Source: an uncultured Carboxylicivirga sp.
Lineage (GTDB): Bacteria > Bacteroidota > Bacteroidia > Bacteroidales > Marinilabiliaceae
NCBI GenBank assembly: GCA_947491945.1
Contig: CANLLN010000029.1
Coordinates: 1 to 58,366, forward strand
Length of the DNA: 58,366 bases
Reading direction: 5' to 3'
This document shows positions 1-8,857 of this stretch, in pieces. Below the pieces are notes generated by a model. The model did no database searches. It had not been told where the DNA came from and saw only the letters and a program-made list of their open reading frames with translations. The number at the start of each line of letters is the position of its first letter. The stretch's first letter is position 1. The position numbers were made by a program, and so were the translations under genes.

Positions 1-23
1 TCTTTTATTTTGGCGGTATCCAT
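1..23 (-). other. possible start of an interrupting ORF (mobile element?)
   Basis: An ATG at position 23 opens a minus-strand frame reading MDTAKIK that runs off the left edge. It starts 43 nt after the premature stop of the SusD fragment, where the rest of SusD should be. An inserted mobile element with its own gene is the simplest reading. Seven codons cannot identify a family, so this is inference from position only. Confidence 0.2.
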
Positions 24-66
24 GGCATTTTCTCATTAAGTTACAAAATTAAAACGCTATTGTAAA

Positions 67-342
67 CTACAGCCTTCCTTTATTATAGTCACCATGTTTC
101 CAGCTGGATGTGCCCTGGTCGGATGAAGCAAACACATTGGATAAAAACTGCTGATTATAATAACCCGGCCCATTTTTTAGCTGTGCATAAGCCGCTGTTA
201 AAGCCATTAAGGCCTGGTCTTTATCCTGATAGAAGTAATCGGTTCCAATTTGGGTTTTAGGCTCTTCTTCTAACCAGCTTTCGCAGGAAGAAAAAACAAC
301 AATACCCAATAGTAAAAATGTGATATATTTTAAATTATTCAT
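67..342 (-). pseudogene. SusD-like lipoprotein, truncated after 91 residues
   Basis: N-terminal fragment of a SusD/RagB-family surface glycan-binding lipoprotein. Residues 1-20 form a lipoprotein signal ending in FSSC (Cys20). The following ESWLEEEPKTQ and the YFYQDKDQALMALTAAYAQL helix are typical SusD N-terminal features. Family members are usually about 450-600 residues; this frame stops at TAG (67-69) right after DYNKGRL. It sits 18 nt downstream of the SusC gene, so it is the expected partner. The lost part may have been displaced by an insertion, since a new ATG frame opens just beyond the stop. A frameshift or simple deletion is also possible. The protein is unlikely to work as a SusD lid. 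Confidence 0.8.
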
Positions 343-360
343 TGCTTACAGTTTTGCTGA

Positions 361-3300
361 TTAGAAATCAAGTTTAACACCAAACACATAGTTTCTCGTT
401 CCAGGGAAAGCTCCGAAGTCAATGCCTCTTCGCTGTGGATCTTTATTGAAAGCCTGAACTTCAGGGTCATAACCAGGGTAATTCGTCCAGGTAAACAAAT
501 TCTGACCTGAAGCATATAGTCTCAGACTTTTCTTGTTTTTGAATCGGAAGGTATAACCAACATTGATGTTCTTTAATTTGATAAACGACCCGTCATAAAT
601 CTGACGGTCAGATACAATTGCTCTTTGTCCACCATCGGTGGCAGCTGCCGGGTTAGCTACTCTTGTTGTTTGACCAACAGCTGGGTTATAAGCCACTTCG
701 TAGGTATAGTCTTCTGTTACCTCATCATAAACGGGCGTTACAGTCAATGGTGCTATCCATGAATCATTATAAGCTTCAGTAGCTACATTGGTACTTTTCT
801 TCAAAGCATTTAAAGGCCATGAATCAACCCATAATATGTCACCACCTTTTTGGCCGGTAAACAATATGCTTAAATCCCAGTTTTTATAGCTTACGGTATT
901 ATTTATCGAAGCCGTAAAATCAGGGTTTGGATCACCGATCTGCACATAATCATCGAAATTGATGGTTTGAACATCCAATGGATTTCCTTCTTCATCATAA
1001 TCTACAGAGTGGTTGATGTATTTAATCTCACCTGCTGCAGCATCATTTATACCACTGGCTGCTGCCTCATCCCAATTGGCATACACACCATCCGTTTCAG
1101 CACCCCAGAAAATACCGAGAGGTTTTCCTTCCATAAACATAGATGGATAGGTTTTATCATAACCAACCGCAGGTCCTAACTGACGTTCAAGATTAGAATT
1201 TAGCTTCACTAACTTGTTTCGATTCACACTAAATGTTCCCAGAACGTTCCACTGCCAGTCTTTATTTCTAATTATATCACCACCAATTGTTAGTTCAATA
1301 CCTTTATTCTCAACTTCTCCAAAATTGTCTGTTCTCCAAGGATATCCATTTGAAGCAGGTAGATTTACTAGCTGCAATAAGTCGTGTGTCAGCTTGTAAT
1401 AAGCATCAAAGGTTAGATTTAGTCGCGAATTAAACATACCAAAGTCAAGCCCAACATTGTACTGATCAGTTGTTTCCCATGTTAAGTCAGGATTGGCCAA
1501 ATTCTGTTCAAAATAACCTACTACAACCTGACCATTAAAATTGTAACGGATAGGTGACATCACACCCAACGACTGGAAAGCTGCGATAGGGTTACTACCA
1601 GTTTTACCATACGACATTCTTAATTTAAGATTAGAAATAGATTCTACATTTTTTAAGAATGGCTCTTCAGATGCTCTCCAAGCTAAGGCTACAGAAGGGA
1701 AGAAAGCACTCTTTTTGTTTTCAGCAAACTTGGAAGAGCTATCCATACGTGAATTGACATCCACATAATACTTGCCTTTGTAGCTATAACCAACTCTAAA
1801 AAGGCCAGATAACAACCCGACTCTTGTAAATCGTGTTACAGGAACCATGATATCGGTTGCTGATTCAAAAGTATAGTAAGTGGTAATATCACTACCGTAT
1901 CCATAAGCCTTATTAAAAGTGGATCTAATATTATTAACCTCGTAGGTTCCGACCACAATTGCATCTACTTTATGCTGACCAAACTTTTTCACATAGTGCA
2001 AGTTGGCTTCGGCGTATGTTTTAATATTTTGAGTATAGGATTGTGTTGCTTCACCATTATTACGGCGACCTCGGGTTGTAAAAGTAGGATAATAACTATC
2101 TCGTAGACTCATTTGATAATTGACTGCCCCCTTAGCAGTAGCACTTAAATGTGGTGTTATTTTTCCAACTAAAGATAATGCCTGATTAAAGGTGATGGCT
2201 GTTTTCTCATCTTCCACATATTTAGCTAGCGTATAAGGGTTAGACATGATTTGACCTTCATTTAAGTCAGCATAAACATCATCATCCTGACCTGGCTCTA
2301 ACAAGTCAAATATTGGCTGAAAACGTAAAGCATTAGATACCACACTTCGGTCCTGATACATTTGACCATTCCCTACTGAAGACGCTCTTCCCTTGCCATA
2401 AGAAGCATTTGTTTTGGAGTAAATCTCCACCTTTTTATTAAAGGCTTTGCGCATGCCATTCATATTAAAAGTGGCACGCTTGTAATCTGTATTGATAATC
2501 ACCCCTTGATTATCAGACAAACCCAAACTAACTGATAGGTTACTATTCTGGTCACCTCCACGATAAGCCACATTGAAAGCCTTTGAGTAAGCTTTACGAT
2601 ACACCTCATCCTGCCAGTTAGTATTAATACCGGTTGTTGTTGGGTAAGGCAAAGTATAACCATCTAACTCCTCAAAGTTTTCCGGTGTTAAGTCCTGTGT
2701 GCCATCAAACACCATTCCGTCACGACCAGGATTGGTAATATCAATATACAATTGATTGATCGTACGCTGATTCATATACCCTTCGAATTGAGGTCCATTA
2801 AGCACATCAATTTGCTGGTTCAGCTCCGACATGGCAAAATCGGCTGTTACAGAAAATTGGTCTTTTGTACTTTTGCCATCAGCCTGCTTGGTGGTAATCA
2901 CCACAACACCATTCGCACCACGTGCTCCATAGATAGCTGTTGCAGCAGCATCTTTAAGCACTTCCATCTTCTCAATATCATTCGGGTTAAGGAAACTCAA
3001 GGAACTCTGAGACTGGCCAGAATTACTGTTCCCCTGAGCATCCTGAATCGGATCAATTGGTATACCATCAACTACGTATAATGGTTGTGTACCTCCTAAC
3101 ATCGAATTGGTTCCTCGAATGGAGATACTCACACCGCCACCTGGTTCGGAGTTTTCGTTAACTACCACCCCAGCTACCTGTCCTTGTAACATGCGCTCTA
3201 CTGAATTTGTGCGCACTTTTTCCATCTGATGAGAGGTGACCTGTGCCACAGAACCAGTCAGGTCACTCTTCTTCACATTAAAGTAACCTACACTCACTAC

Positions 3301-3606
3301 TACTTCATCCAATTCCGATATTTCTGGTTCAATATAAATGGTTAAGTTGGTCTCATCACCCACTGCTACTTCTTTTGTTTTCATCCCAATAAAAGAGAAG
3401 ACCAAAACATCTGCTTTTTTAGCTTTAATATTAAAATCTCCAGAAGTACCACTTATTGTTCCATTGGTAGTGCCTTTTATATACACCGTCACCCCTGGAA
3501 GTGGTTGGTTGGATTCTCTGTCTAATACCTTCCCTGAAATGTTTAGTTCTTGAGCAATCAGGCTTATTGGCACCAAGAACAATAATAACATTAATAGTTT
3601 TTTCAT
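361..3606 (-). CDS. SusC/RagA-type TonB-dependent outer membrane receptor
   Basis: Imports oligosaccharides across the outer membrane using TonB energy, normally as a complex with SusD. At 1081 residues it has full family length. A signal peptide (about 1-19, ending SLIAQ) is followed by a carboxypeptidase-D-like domain (about 20-95, GKVLDRESNQPLPGVTV), then a plug domain starting near ELDEVVVSVGYF and containing the AIYGARGANGVVVITTK signature. The rest is a beta-barrel that ends in an aromatic residue (VKLDF). It is fourth in a tight operon behind three putative glycan hydrolases, with gaps of 16 and 18 nt. Its SusD partner downstream is broken. Having SusC/D at the end of the operon is less usual than at the front. 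The substrate is unknown; sulfated polysaccharide is inferred from the neighbours. Confidence 0.95.
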   Translation of the reverse strand: MKKLLMLLLFLVPISLIAQELNISGKVLDRESNQPLPGVTVYIKGTTNGTISGTSGDFNIKAKKADVLVFSFIGMKTKEVAVGDETNLTIYIEPEISELDEVVVSVGYFNVKKSDLTGSVAQVTSHQMEKVRTNSVERMLQGQVAGVVVNENSEPGGGVSISIRGTNSMLGGTQPLYVVDGIPIDPIQDAQGNSNSGQSQSSLSFLNPNDIEKMEVLKDAAATAIYGARGANGVVVITTKQADGKSTKDQFSVTADFAMSELNQQIDVLNGPQFEGYMNQRTINQLYIDITNPGRDGMVFDGTQDLTPENFEELDGYTLPYPTTTGINTNWQDEVYRKAYSKAFNVAYRGGDQNSNLSVSLGLSDNQGVIINTDYKRATFNMNGMRKAFNKKVEIYSKTNASYGKGRASSVGNGQMYQDRSVVSNALRFQPIFDLLEPGQDDDVYADLNEGQIMSNPYTLAKYVEDEKTAITFNQALSLVGKITPHLSATAKGAVNYQMSLRDSYYPTFTTRGRRNNGEATQSYTQNIKTYAEANLHYVKKFGQHKVDAIVVGTYEVNNIRSTFNKAYGYGSDITTYYTFESATDIMVPVTRFTRVGLLSGLFRVGYSYKGKYYVDVNSRMDSSSKFAENKKSAFFPSVALAWRASEEPFLKNVESISNLKLRMSYGKTGSNPIAAFQSLGVMSPIRYNFNGQVVVGYFEQNLANPDLTWETTDQYNVGLDFGMFNSRLNLTFDAYYKLTHDLLQLVNLPASNGYPWRTDNFGEVENKGIELTIGGDIIRNKDWQWNVLGTFSVNRNKLVKLNSNLERQLGPAVGYDKTYPSMFMEGKPLGIFWGAETDGVYANWDEAAASGINDAAAGEIKYINHSVDYDEEGNPLDVQTINFDDYVQIGDPNPDFTASINNTVSYKNWDLSILFTGQKGGDILWVDSWPLNALKKSTNVATEAYNDSWIAPLTVTPVYDEVTEDYTYEVAYNPAVGQTTRVANPAAATDGGQRAIVSDRQIYDGSFIKLKNINVGYTFRFKNKKSLRLYASGQNLFTWTNYPGYDPEVQAFNKDPQRRGIDFGAFPGTRNYVFGVKLDF

Positions 3607-3622
3607 CAGATTATGTTTTTAG

Positions 3623-6034
3623 TTACTGTTTTATAAATTTTAAAGCAATCGACTGTAGCCCATCATTAATCATTAGCACATAAGTACCTGTTGGCAATTG
3701 ACTCATGTCAAGAAGTTCACTGCTATAGTTATTATACGATTTTAGTAATTGTCCCCTAAGTGTGTAGATGCTCAGCCGGGCATTTCTAAGCCCTTTCACC
3801 TTTGCATAGTCACTTACCGGGTTAGGAGTCATTTTATAGGATAATCTTTCCGTTTCAAAATTAGTTACGTTTGTTGTTGTATCAAACTGTTCCATCAGGA
3901 ATTCTGCTGCATGCCCCCAGGTGCCATCCGGTTCAATCAACCATTTCCCATCCATCCATTCATATAAAAATGAAGTTTCATATTCCACACCCTTTTCCCA
4001 GGTAAATCCATCGGGTGCACCTTGTTGACCAGAGCAGTATAAGTTCCACAAGTAGAAATATGGTAAATCCATAGCTAATGCCAAACCACACAACTTATCA
4101 TATTTAGTACGAATTTGTGAGCGACTATGACTCGAATAGGGAGCATTTTCGTTGATGGCAAATTCACCAATCTGAACAGACAGATCGCCATACTCACCTG
4201 TTGAAGTGGTGAAGTAATTAATCATCTCCAGCCCTGTCCACATGGCTGATGGAAATGGATAGTCGTTATTTTCCCATCCGCCATCGTAGGCCGACCAGGA
4301 GGCCAGGTCAATGCGGCAATGCGGTATCACATCCGCTGCCAGACAAGGGGTGTTATTATCCATCATGGTTAATCTCTGCCCATCTTTTTGCATCCATAAC
4401 TTATTGAGCTCTATCCCATGCATTACCCTTGCCGTGGCATCCGGAAATTCCTTTCGTGCTCTTTCCGTGCCTCTTTGACGAGCCCTGAACATACGTGCCA
4501 TACCTGCAATTTGCCATTCTACATCATCTGGTATCAGTGCTGGATCTTTCTCCCATAAAACACCTTGACCACGTAACATCCAGTCACCTTCCCAGTTTTG
4601 GTAAACGAAAGTCTTATCCAGATGTCCATAGGTTTCGAGCAGTTTTACCGTTAATTCGTACCACTGCTGCTCTTCATTCACATAAGAAGCATGCTGAAAA
4701 TCGGGTCCATCTTTATAATCTCCCTTATTTTTTGAAGTCACCCAAAAGGTATGAGTTTTGATATTAGAGCGACTGTATAAATCCTGTATCTCCGGCACAT
4801 CCAATAATTCCACCACCCTATTTACATTACTCCAGGTATGATTGAACGGATAGGCCGAACTCATCTTTCCGTTAATTGCCGACAAAGTTGTTTTAATGGC
4901 TGTTGAACCAAACTCTTGATAGTAGTCCAAGCCTTCGGTCATAAACGGTTTATCGGTAAAGTGATACCACCCAGCTATGTGCGAAGCTCCAAATATATCA
5001 CGAAGTGCTTCCTTCTCATTATTCACCGATGGCTTGTACTGATTAACCTGATTAACAATCTCTGAAGGCGGTGTTAAGGTTTCGCGATAATGTACACGAA
5101 CCTCACCATTATTTACCAGGCTAAAATTGGGGTTATCCAATGTGAGATTGGTAAAATTAATACCTTCTCCTAAACGCAATAAACCGCTTTGCGCAATTGA
5201 AAGCGTAAAGCCAGCGGCTTCCGACTTCTTATTTAAATTACCATTATTAATCATTAGTGTATAGATACTGCCTCCATCATTAATGGTGATGGACGAGCTC
5301 TCTCCATTACTTGGATTTTTAGTAAACAAACTGATATCGTTACAGACTATTAAACCATTTACAATTAAATTGGCTTTAGCTGTTGCTGAGCTCCATTGAT
5401 AGGTACTGCCTGTTAAACCAAGAGTACCTTTTACATAGATATACGAATAACGTTCGGTGGTTACTATTACCCTGTTATTTGACTTCACAACGAGGTTTTC
5501 ATCGCATACCAGATTATACAAATCAATCAACACATTTTTTTCGCCACTATCACTAAACATACTTAATGTGCCCGGATGAAAATAACCCTTACCGGTTATG
5601 TAAGTTGTGACATCCTGCAGATTCATGAAAATGCGACTATTATATTTGTATAACGAACCATCGCCCGAACTACCGGGCTGCACTCGACCAGATGAGAATG
5701 TGCCTTGACACTCAATACTACCGTTAATCACCAGGTCTTTGGCAAAATTATCGGTATCATGCCCCATGCTTAAACTTGCCGACTGATTAACTTTCAGATG
5801 TCGGCATAGTACAATGCGTTCTCCCGATACGCTTCCCTGTACATCGATGTATACTGAATGATTATTTTCAATTCGCACATCATCATCAGGTCCCGGAACA
5901 AAACCACCTGACCAAAGGCCCGGGTCGGACCAATTGCCACTTTTAACAGAGTATATAGCCCCGGAAAAATCAATCTGCGCACTAATATTCACAGCGTAGA
6001 ATAAACCTATTATTATGTATAGAATTTTCTTCAT
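3623..6034 (-). CDS. T9SS-secreted beta-helix plus NWEGDW-type putative glycan hydrolase
   Basis: 803 residues. A signal peptide (1-20, ISAQ) is followed by a G8-like or right-handed beta-helix region (about 25-320; GNWSDPGLWSGGFVPGPDDDV and many short Gly/Asn-rich strands). Residues about 350-720 match the two smaller downstream-numbered paralogues. Shared motifs are NWEGDW (Glu482), HGIELN (Glu542) and QIGEFA (Glu624), which I take as candidate active-site acids. The last 75 residues (about 730-803; MTPNPVSDYAKVKG to ALKFIKQ) form a T9SS sorting tail, so the protein is probably secreted or surface-attached. It is third in the operon, 14 nt after the preceding gene and 16 nt before susC. The fold and family are inferred from motif layout; I do not recognise a named GH family. 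Confidence 0.75.
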   Translation of the reverse strand: MKKILYIIIGLFYAVNISAQIDFSGAIYSVKSGNWSDPGLWSGGFVPGPDDDVRIENNHSVYIDVQGSVSGERIVLCRHLKVNQSASLSMGHDTDNFAKDLVINGSIECQGTFSSGRVQPGSSGDGSLYKYNSRIFMNLQDVTTYITGKGYFHPGTLSMFSDSGEKNVLIDLYNLVCDENLVVKSNNRVIVTTERYSYIYVKGTLGLTGSTYQWSSATAKANLIVNGLIVCNDISLFTKNPSNGESSSITINDGGSIYTLMINNGNLNKKSEAAGFTLSIAQSGLLRLGEGINFTNLTLDNPNFSLVNNGEVRVHYRETLTPPSEIVNQVNQYKPSVNNEKEALRDIFGASHIAGWYHFTDKPFMTEGLDYYQEFGSTAIKTTLSAINGKMSSAYPFNHTWSNVNRVVELLDVPEIQDLYSRSNIKTHTFWVTSKNKGDYKDGPDFQHASYVNEEQQWYELTVKLLETYGHLDKTFVYQNWEGDWMLRGQGVLWEKDPALIPDDVEWQIAGMARMFRARQRGTERARKEFPDATARVMHGIELNKLWMQKDGQRLTMMDNNTPCLAADVIPHCRIDLASWSAYDGGWENNDYPFPSAMWTGLEMINYFTTSTGEYGDLSVQIGEFAINENAPYSSHSRSQIRTKYDKLCGLALAMDLPYFYLWNLYCSGQQGAPDGFTWEKGVEYETSFLYEWMDGKWLIEPDGTWGHAAEFLMEQFDTTTNVTNFETERLSYKMTPNPVSDYAKVKGLRNARLSIYTLRGQLLKSYNNYSSELLDMSQLPTGTYVLMINDGLQSIALKFIKQ

Positions 6035-6048
6035 AACCTATCTACAGT

Positions 6049-7257
6049 TTAGAGCTTACCTAATACTTCGATCCCTTTCTTTTTGAAGACCTCATATTCT
6101 GGATAAACTTTGTGCTCATTTTTATAGGTTTTCAAGAACTCATTCATCTCTGAATAGAAATTCTGATGCAGATAATAAACCGGCTTCTTTTTACCTTCTT
6201 CACTAATCATCGACATCCCCTTGGACACTCCTGCGTTTGTGTATTCATTATTGTACATCTCCCAATGCAATGCAAAAGGCAAATTCAAATCCAGACTCAC
6301 TCTCATCATTCGTTTAGTCAGAAAGAGCTGTTTAGCATCATCCTGATTGGCATTGGTTTGATAGCCATACTCGCCAATATATACACGACGTTTAAAAGGG
6401 ACCCCATCTTTCTCAGCTAACTTACTCTCAATGTAGTCCATAGCTTCGCCTACGGCTTTCTTTAACTCTAAGTAGGTTGGCTTCTTCTTGATGATTTCGT
6501 AGCTGGAGTAGGACACCAAATCAGGGTTTGTATGTGGTAGCACACTATTGACAATGCATTTTTTACCTTCTAGACCTTTAGTCACAAGGTTAAGTTCAAT
6601 ATAGTGCCAAACCTCAACCTCTTCATGAGGTGTATTCCTTTTAGCATCATCCACTGCAATCTGACGAATATTGAACCAGTCAATCATACCTTGAACCTTC
6701 TCATCGGACGGAATATTGTCTCGTTTACCCAAACCGTGTAGCAACCAATCGCCCTCCCAGTTCCCAAACAAAAAGGTTTTGCCGGACCCACTGTAGGTTT
6801 TCAATACATACTCTGTCAGTTCATACATCTCCCGATATAGCATCAACTTCTCCTCTGAAGTTAAGCCATCCTGCCATTTGGCTTCTGTAAACGTATGAAC
6901 CCAGGCGAATATGTATTTAAAATCCATATCCATGACCTTCTGGTAGTCTTCTTTCTTCTTAATTAAATCTAGTGTTGTTTTAATACCTGAAGCCGGTTTC
7001 ATGCCGTAAGATTTGGCATAATTTTTACCCATTGAAATCTTCAGGATATTGGAGCCCATACCTTGAATATGTTTGGCCTGCTCAACAATAAACGATTCTT
7101 TGGTAAACTTATAGTTAGCACCAATGGCTTGAGTTCCGCAAACAAAGTTATAGTCTTCCAGTTCAGGCGCTTTATCAAATATCTCTCCATCTACTGTTTG
7201 GGCCTTAAGCTGGCCCAATATAACTATGACAACTAATAAGATGTTTAAAGCTCTCAT
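6049..7257 (-). CDS. NWEGDW-type putative glycan hydrolase (402 aa)
   Basis: Secreted protein with a signal peptide at about 1-20 (LGQLKAQ) and no sorting tail, so probably periplasmic. Motifs line up with both neighbours: YNFVCGTQAIGANYKF near the N-terminus, FGNWEGDW (Glu168), HYIELNLV (Glu221), NPDLVSYSSYE, VYIGEYGY (Glu296) and LHWEMYNNE. The pattern of alternating strands with a conserved Glu late in the sequence resembles clan GH-A (beta/alpha)8 hydrolases, where the nucleophile lies on strand 7. That is inference; the family is not recognised. Gaps are 6 nt upstream and 14 nt downstream, which supports one transcript with its paralogues and susC. Confidence 0.75.
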   Translation of the reverse strand: MRALNILLVVIVILGQLKAQTVDGEIFDKAPELEDYNFVCGTQAIGANYKFTKESFIVEQAKHIQGMGSNILKISMGKNYAKSYGMKPASGIKTTLDLIKKKEDYQKVMDMDFKYIFAWVHTFTEAKWQDGLTSEEKLMLYREMYELTEYVLKTYSGSGKTFLFGNWEGDWLLHGLGKRDNIPSDEKVQGMIDWFNIRQIAVDDAKRNTPHEEVEVWHYIELNLVTKGLEGKKCIVNSVLPHTNPDLVSYSSYEIIKKKPTYLELKKAVGEAMDYIESKLAEKDGVPFKRRVYIGEYGYQTNANQDDAKQLFLTKRMMRVSLDLNLPFALHWEMYNNEYTNAGVSKGMSMISEEGKKKPVYYLHQNFYSEMNEFLKTYKNEHKVYPEYEVFKKKGIEVLGKL

Positions 7258-7263
7258 CGTTCT

Positions 7264-8517
7264 CTATTTTAATGCATTAAAATTCAAAGCCGCTTCCTTA
7301 AATATTGCCAAGGATGGTACATGGTTATGCTCTTTATAATACCTTTTGACAAATCGCTGACTTTCTTTATAGAACTTATTATGAGTGTACCAAATTTGCT
7401 GTTTCTTACCCTCGTCATCAATCATCCAGTAGCCCACTTGTTCGCCAGTTTCCTTCTTTATTTCGTTGTTATACATTTCCCAGAACAAAATAAAAGGAGA
7501 CTCCCACTCCAAGCCTGCTTTAATCACCCATTTAGCACGCTCATCCTGCACATCTTCGCCATGACTCATAAATGGGCTGCCATATTCGCCTATCCAAACT
7601 CGCTTACCTTCAGGGAGTCCTTCTTTTGCAGGCAAATACGATTCAATGTAATCCAAAGCTGTTTTAAGCTTCGTGTTCAACTCAGCTTCTGTTTTAGGCG
7701 GGTTGGTTACATCGTAAGTTGAATAGGATACATAATCAGGATTGACCTCTTTTAACACAGAGTTGGTAAGCACTTTATCATTCAAATCGATGCCACGTTG
7801 AACCAAATTCACCTCCATGTAATGGTATATTTCTACATTTTGGTATTCCGTATCACGCTTGGCATCATCAATGGCTTTTTGACGTATTTTAAACCACTTT
7901 TTGATACCTTCCAAGGTAGCTTCATCTGCTGGCTTTGTACGGTCGTAGTCCCAACGCAAGTGCCAGTCACCTTCCCAGTTACCCAGGTAAAATACCTTAC
8001 CGGAGTTGTTAAACTCCTTCAGCATGTATGTTGTTAAATCGTATAATTCATCATACAATGCCTCAGCATAGCAATCTTCATAGCCACCAATGAACTTAAC
8101 TTGCGTGGTGTCGTTTTTCTGCCCAACAGGTTCGGGTAAATATTGCGAAAAGCCATACACCCAAATGTGGTAATATTTAAAATCCATGTTCAACACTTCT
8201 TTAACCGATGGCTCCAGCTGTGCCAGTTTTGTTAAAGAAGTGATCTCTTTATTCTCGGGTAAACCATAATTCTCAGTACAATAACGAGGATGCATCGAGA
8301 ACTTAAGCAAGTTGGAGCCCATGTCTTTTATCTGTCGTGCCGTTTCCACCAACATGGATTCTTCGGTGAATTTGTATTTCGACCCAACTGTTTGTGTGCC
8401 GATCATATAATTATAATCGTTAATCACTTTTTGAGAAACGTCATCTTTTTTTTGTCCGGCCAATGCCCAGGCACTCACCAGTATGACCAACGCGATGACA
8501 AAATAGATAATCTTCAT
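7264..8517 (-). CDS. NWEGDW-type putative glycan hydrolase (417 aa), first gene of operon
   Basis: First gene of the five-gene operon. An N-terminal hydrophobic signal (about 1-21, ending WALAGQ) without a lipobox Cys suggests a periplasmic protein. It shares with the next gene the blocks YNYMIGTQTVGSKYKF, MGSNLLKFSM, LGNWEGDW (Glu182), YHYMEVNLV (Glu235), YVSYSTYD, VWIGEYGS (Glu311) and LFWEMYNNE. Spacing between the three Glu residues is 53 and 76, nearly the same as in the 402-residue paralogue (53 and 75), so the two arose by duplication but have clearly diverged. A clan GH-A type hydrolase is the best guess. Upstream lies a 340-nt non-coding stretch that should hold the operon promoter. 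Confidence 0.75.
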   Translation of the reverse strand: MKIIYFVIALVILVSAWALAGQKKDDVSQKVINDYNYMIGTQTVGSKYKFTEESMLVETARQIKDMGSNLLKFSMHPRYCTENYGLPENKEITSLTKLAQLEPSVKEVLNMDFKYYHIWVYGFSQYLPEPVGQKNDTTQVKFIGGYEDCYAEALYDELYDLTTYMLKEFNNSGKVFYLGNWEGDWHLRWDYDRTKPADEATLEGIKKWFKIRQKAIDDAKRDTEYQNVEIYHYMEVNLVQRGIDLNDKVLTNSVLKEVNPDYVSYSTYDVTNPPKTEAELNTKLKTALDYIESYLPAKEGLPEGKRVWIGEYGSPFMSHGEDVQDERAKWVIKAGLEWESPFILFWEMYNNEIKKETGEQVGYWMIDDEGKKQQIWYTHNKFYKESQRFVKRYYKEHNHVPSLAIFKEAALNFNALK

Positions 8518-8857
8518 ATTACTCGTTTTTCTTTATAGTTATTGACAATTTCATTTTTAGAAGTACATATTCACATTCATCCATTGATTACGCGATGATG
8601 TACTTTCACGATTGCAATATGAAAAACAATAAGAAAACAAGGGTTTGAATGCTGTGCAGATAGGTTGAATCTCCAACCGAGCAAGATAAGACACTAATTC
8701 ACTTGCACTTATCAAATTTAAACATGCTATAAATTATACATGTAACATTAAGTTTGTTATCCACTAATATCCTTTTTACACAAAATATAGACTCATAAAA
8801 AATGCGGATAAAACAAAAGTCCTCCGCATTCATATTTTAAACTTCAGTAGTTGACTA
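8518..8857. other. intergenic region with operon 5' end and upstream terminator
   Basis: No gene seen. On the minus strand it leads into the NWEGDW/susC operon. A TAAATTTG match to the Bacteroidota -7 box (TAnnTTTG) lies at 8713-8720, but I see no TTG at the right spacing, so it is a weak promoter candidate. An 8-bp inverted repeat (AAGTACAT at 8561-8568, ATGTACTT at 8598-8605) lies 44 nt before the start codon and could be a 5' UTR hairpin or operator. The terminator of the upstream sensor gene is listed separately. Confidence 0.45.
8796..8830 (-). terminator. rho-independent terminator of the hybrid sensor gene
   Basis: An 8-bp stem (AATGCGGA at 8801-8808 with TCCGCATT at 8823-8830) is followed on the minus strand by a T-run (8796-8802 complement). 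It sits 28 nt past the stop codon of the sensor gene. Confidence 0.7.

Noticed and set aside
967-1399. Plus-strand frames of 61-70 codons inside susC
   Set aside because: Antisense shadows of a full-length TonB receptor gene.
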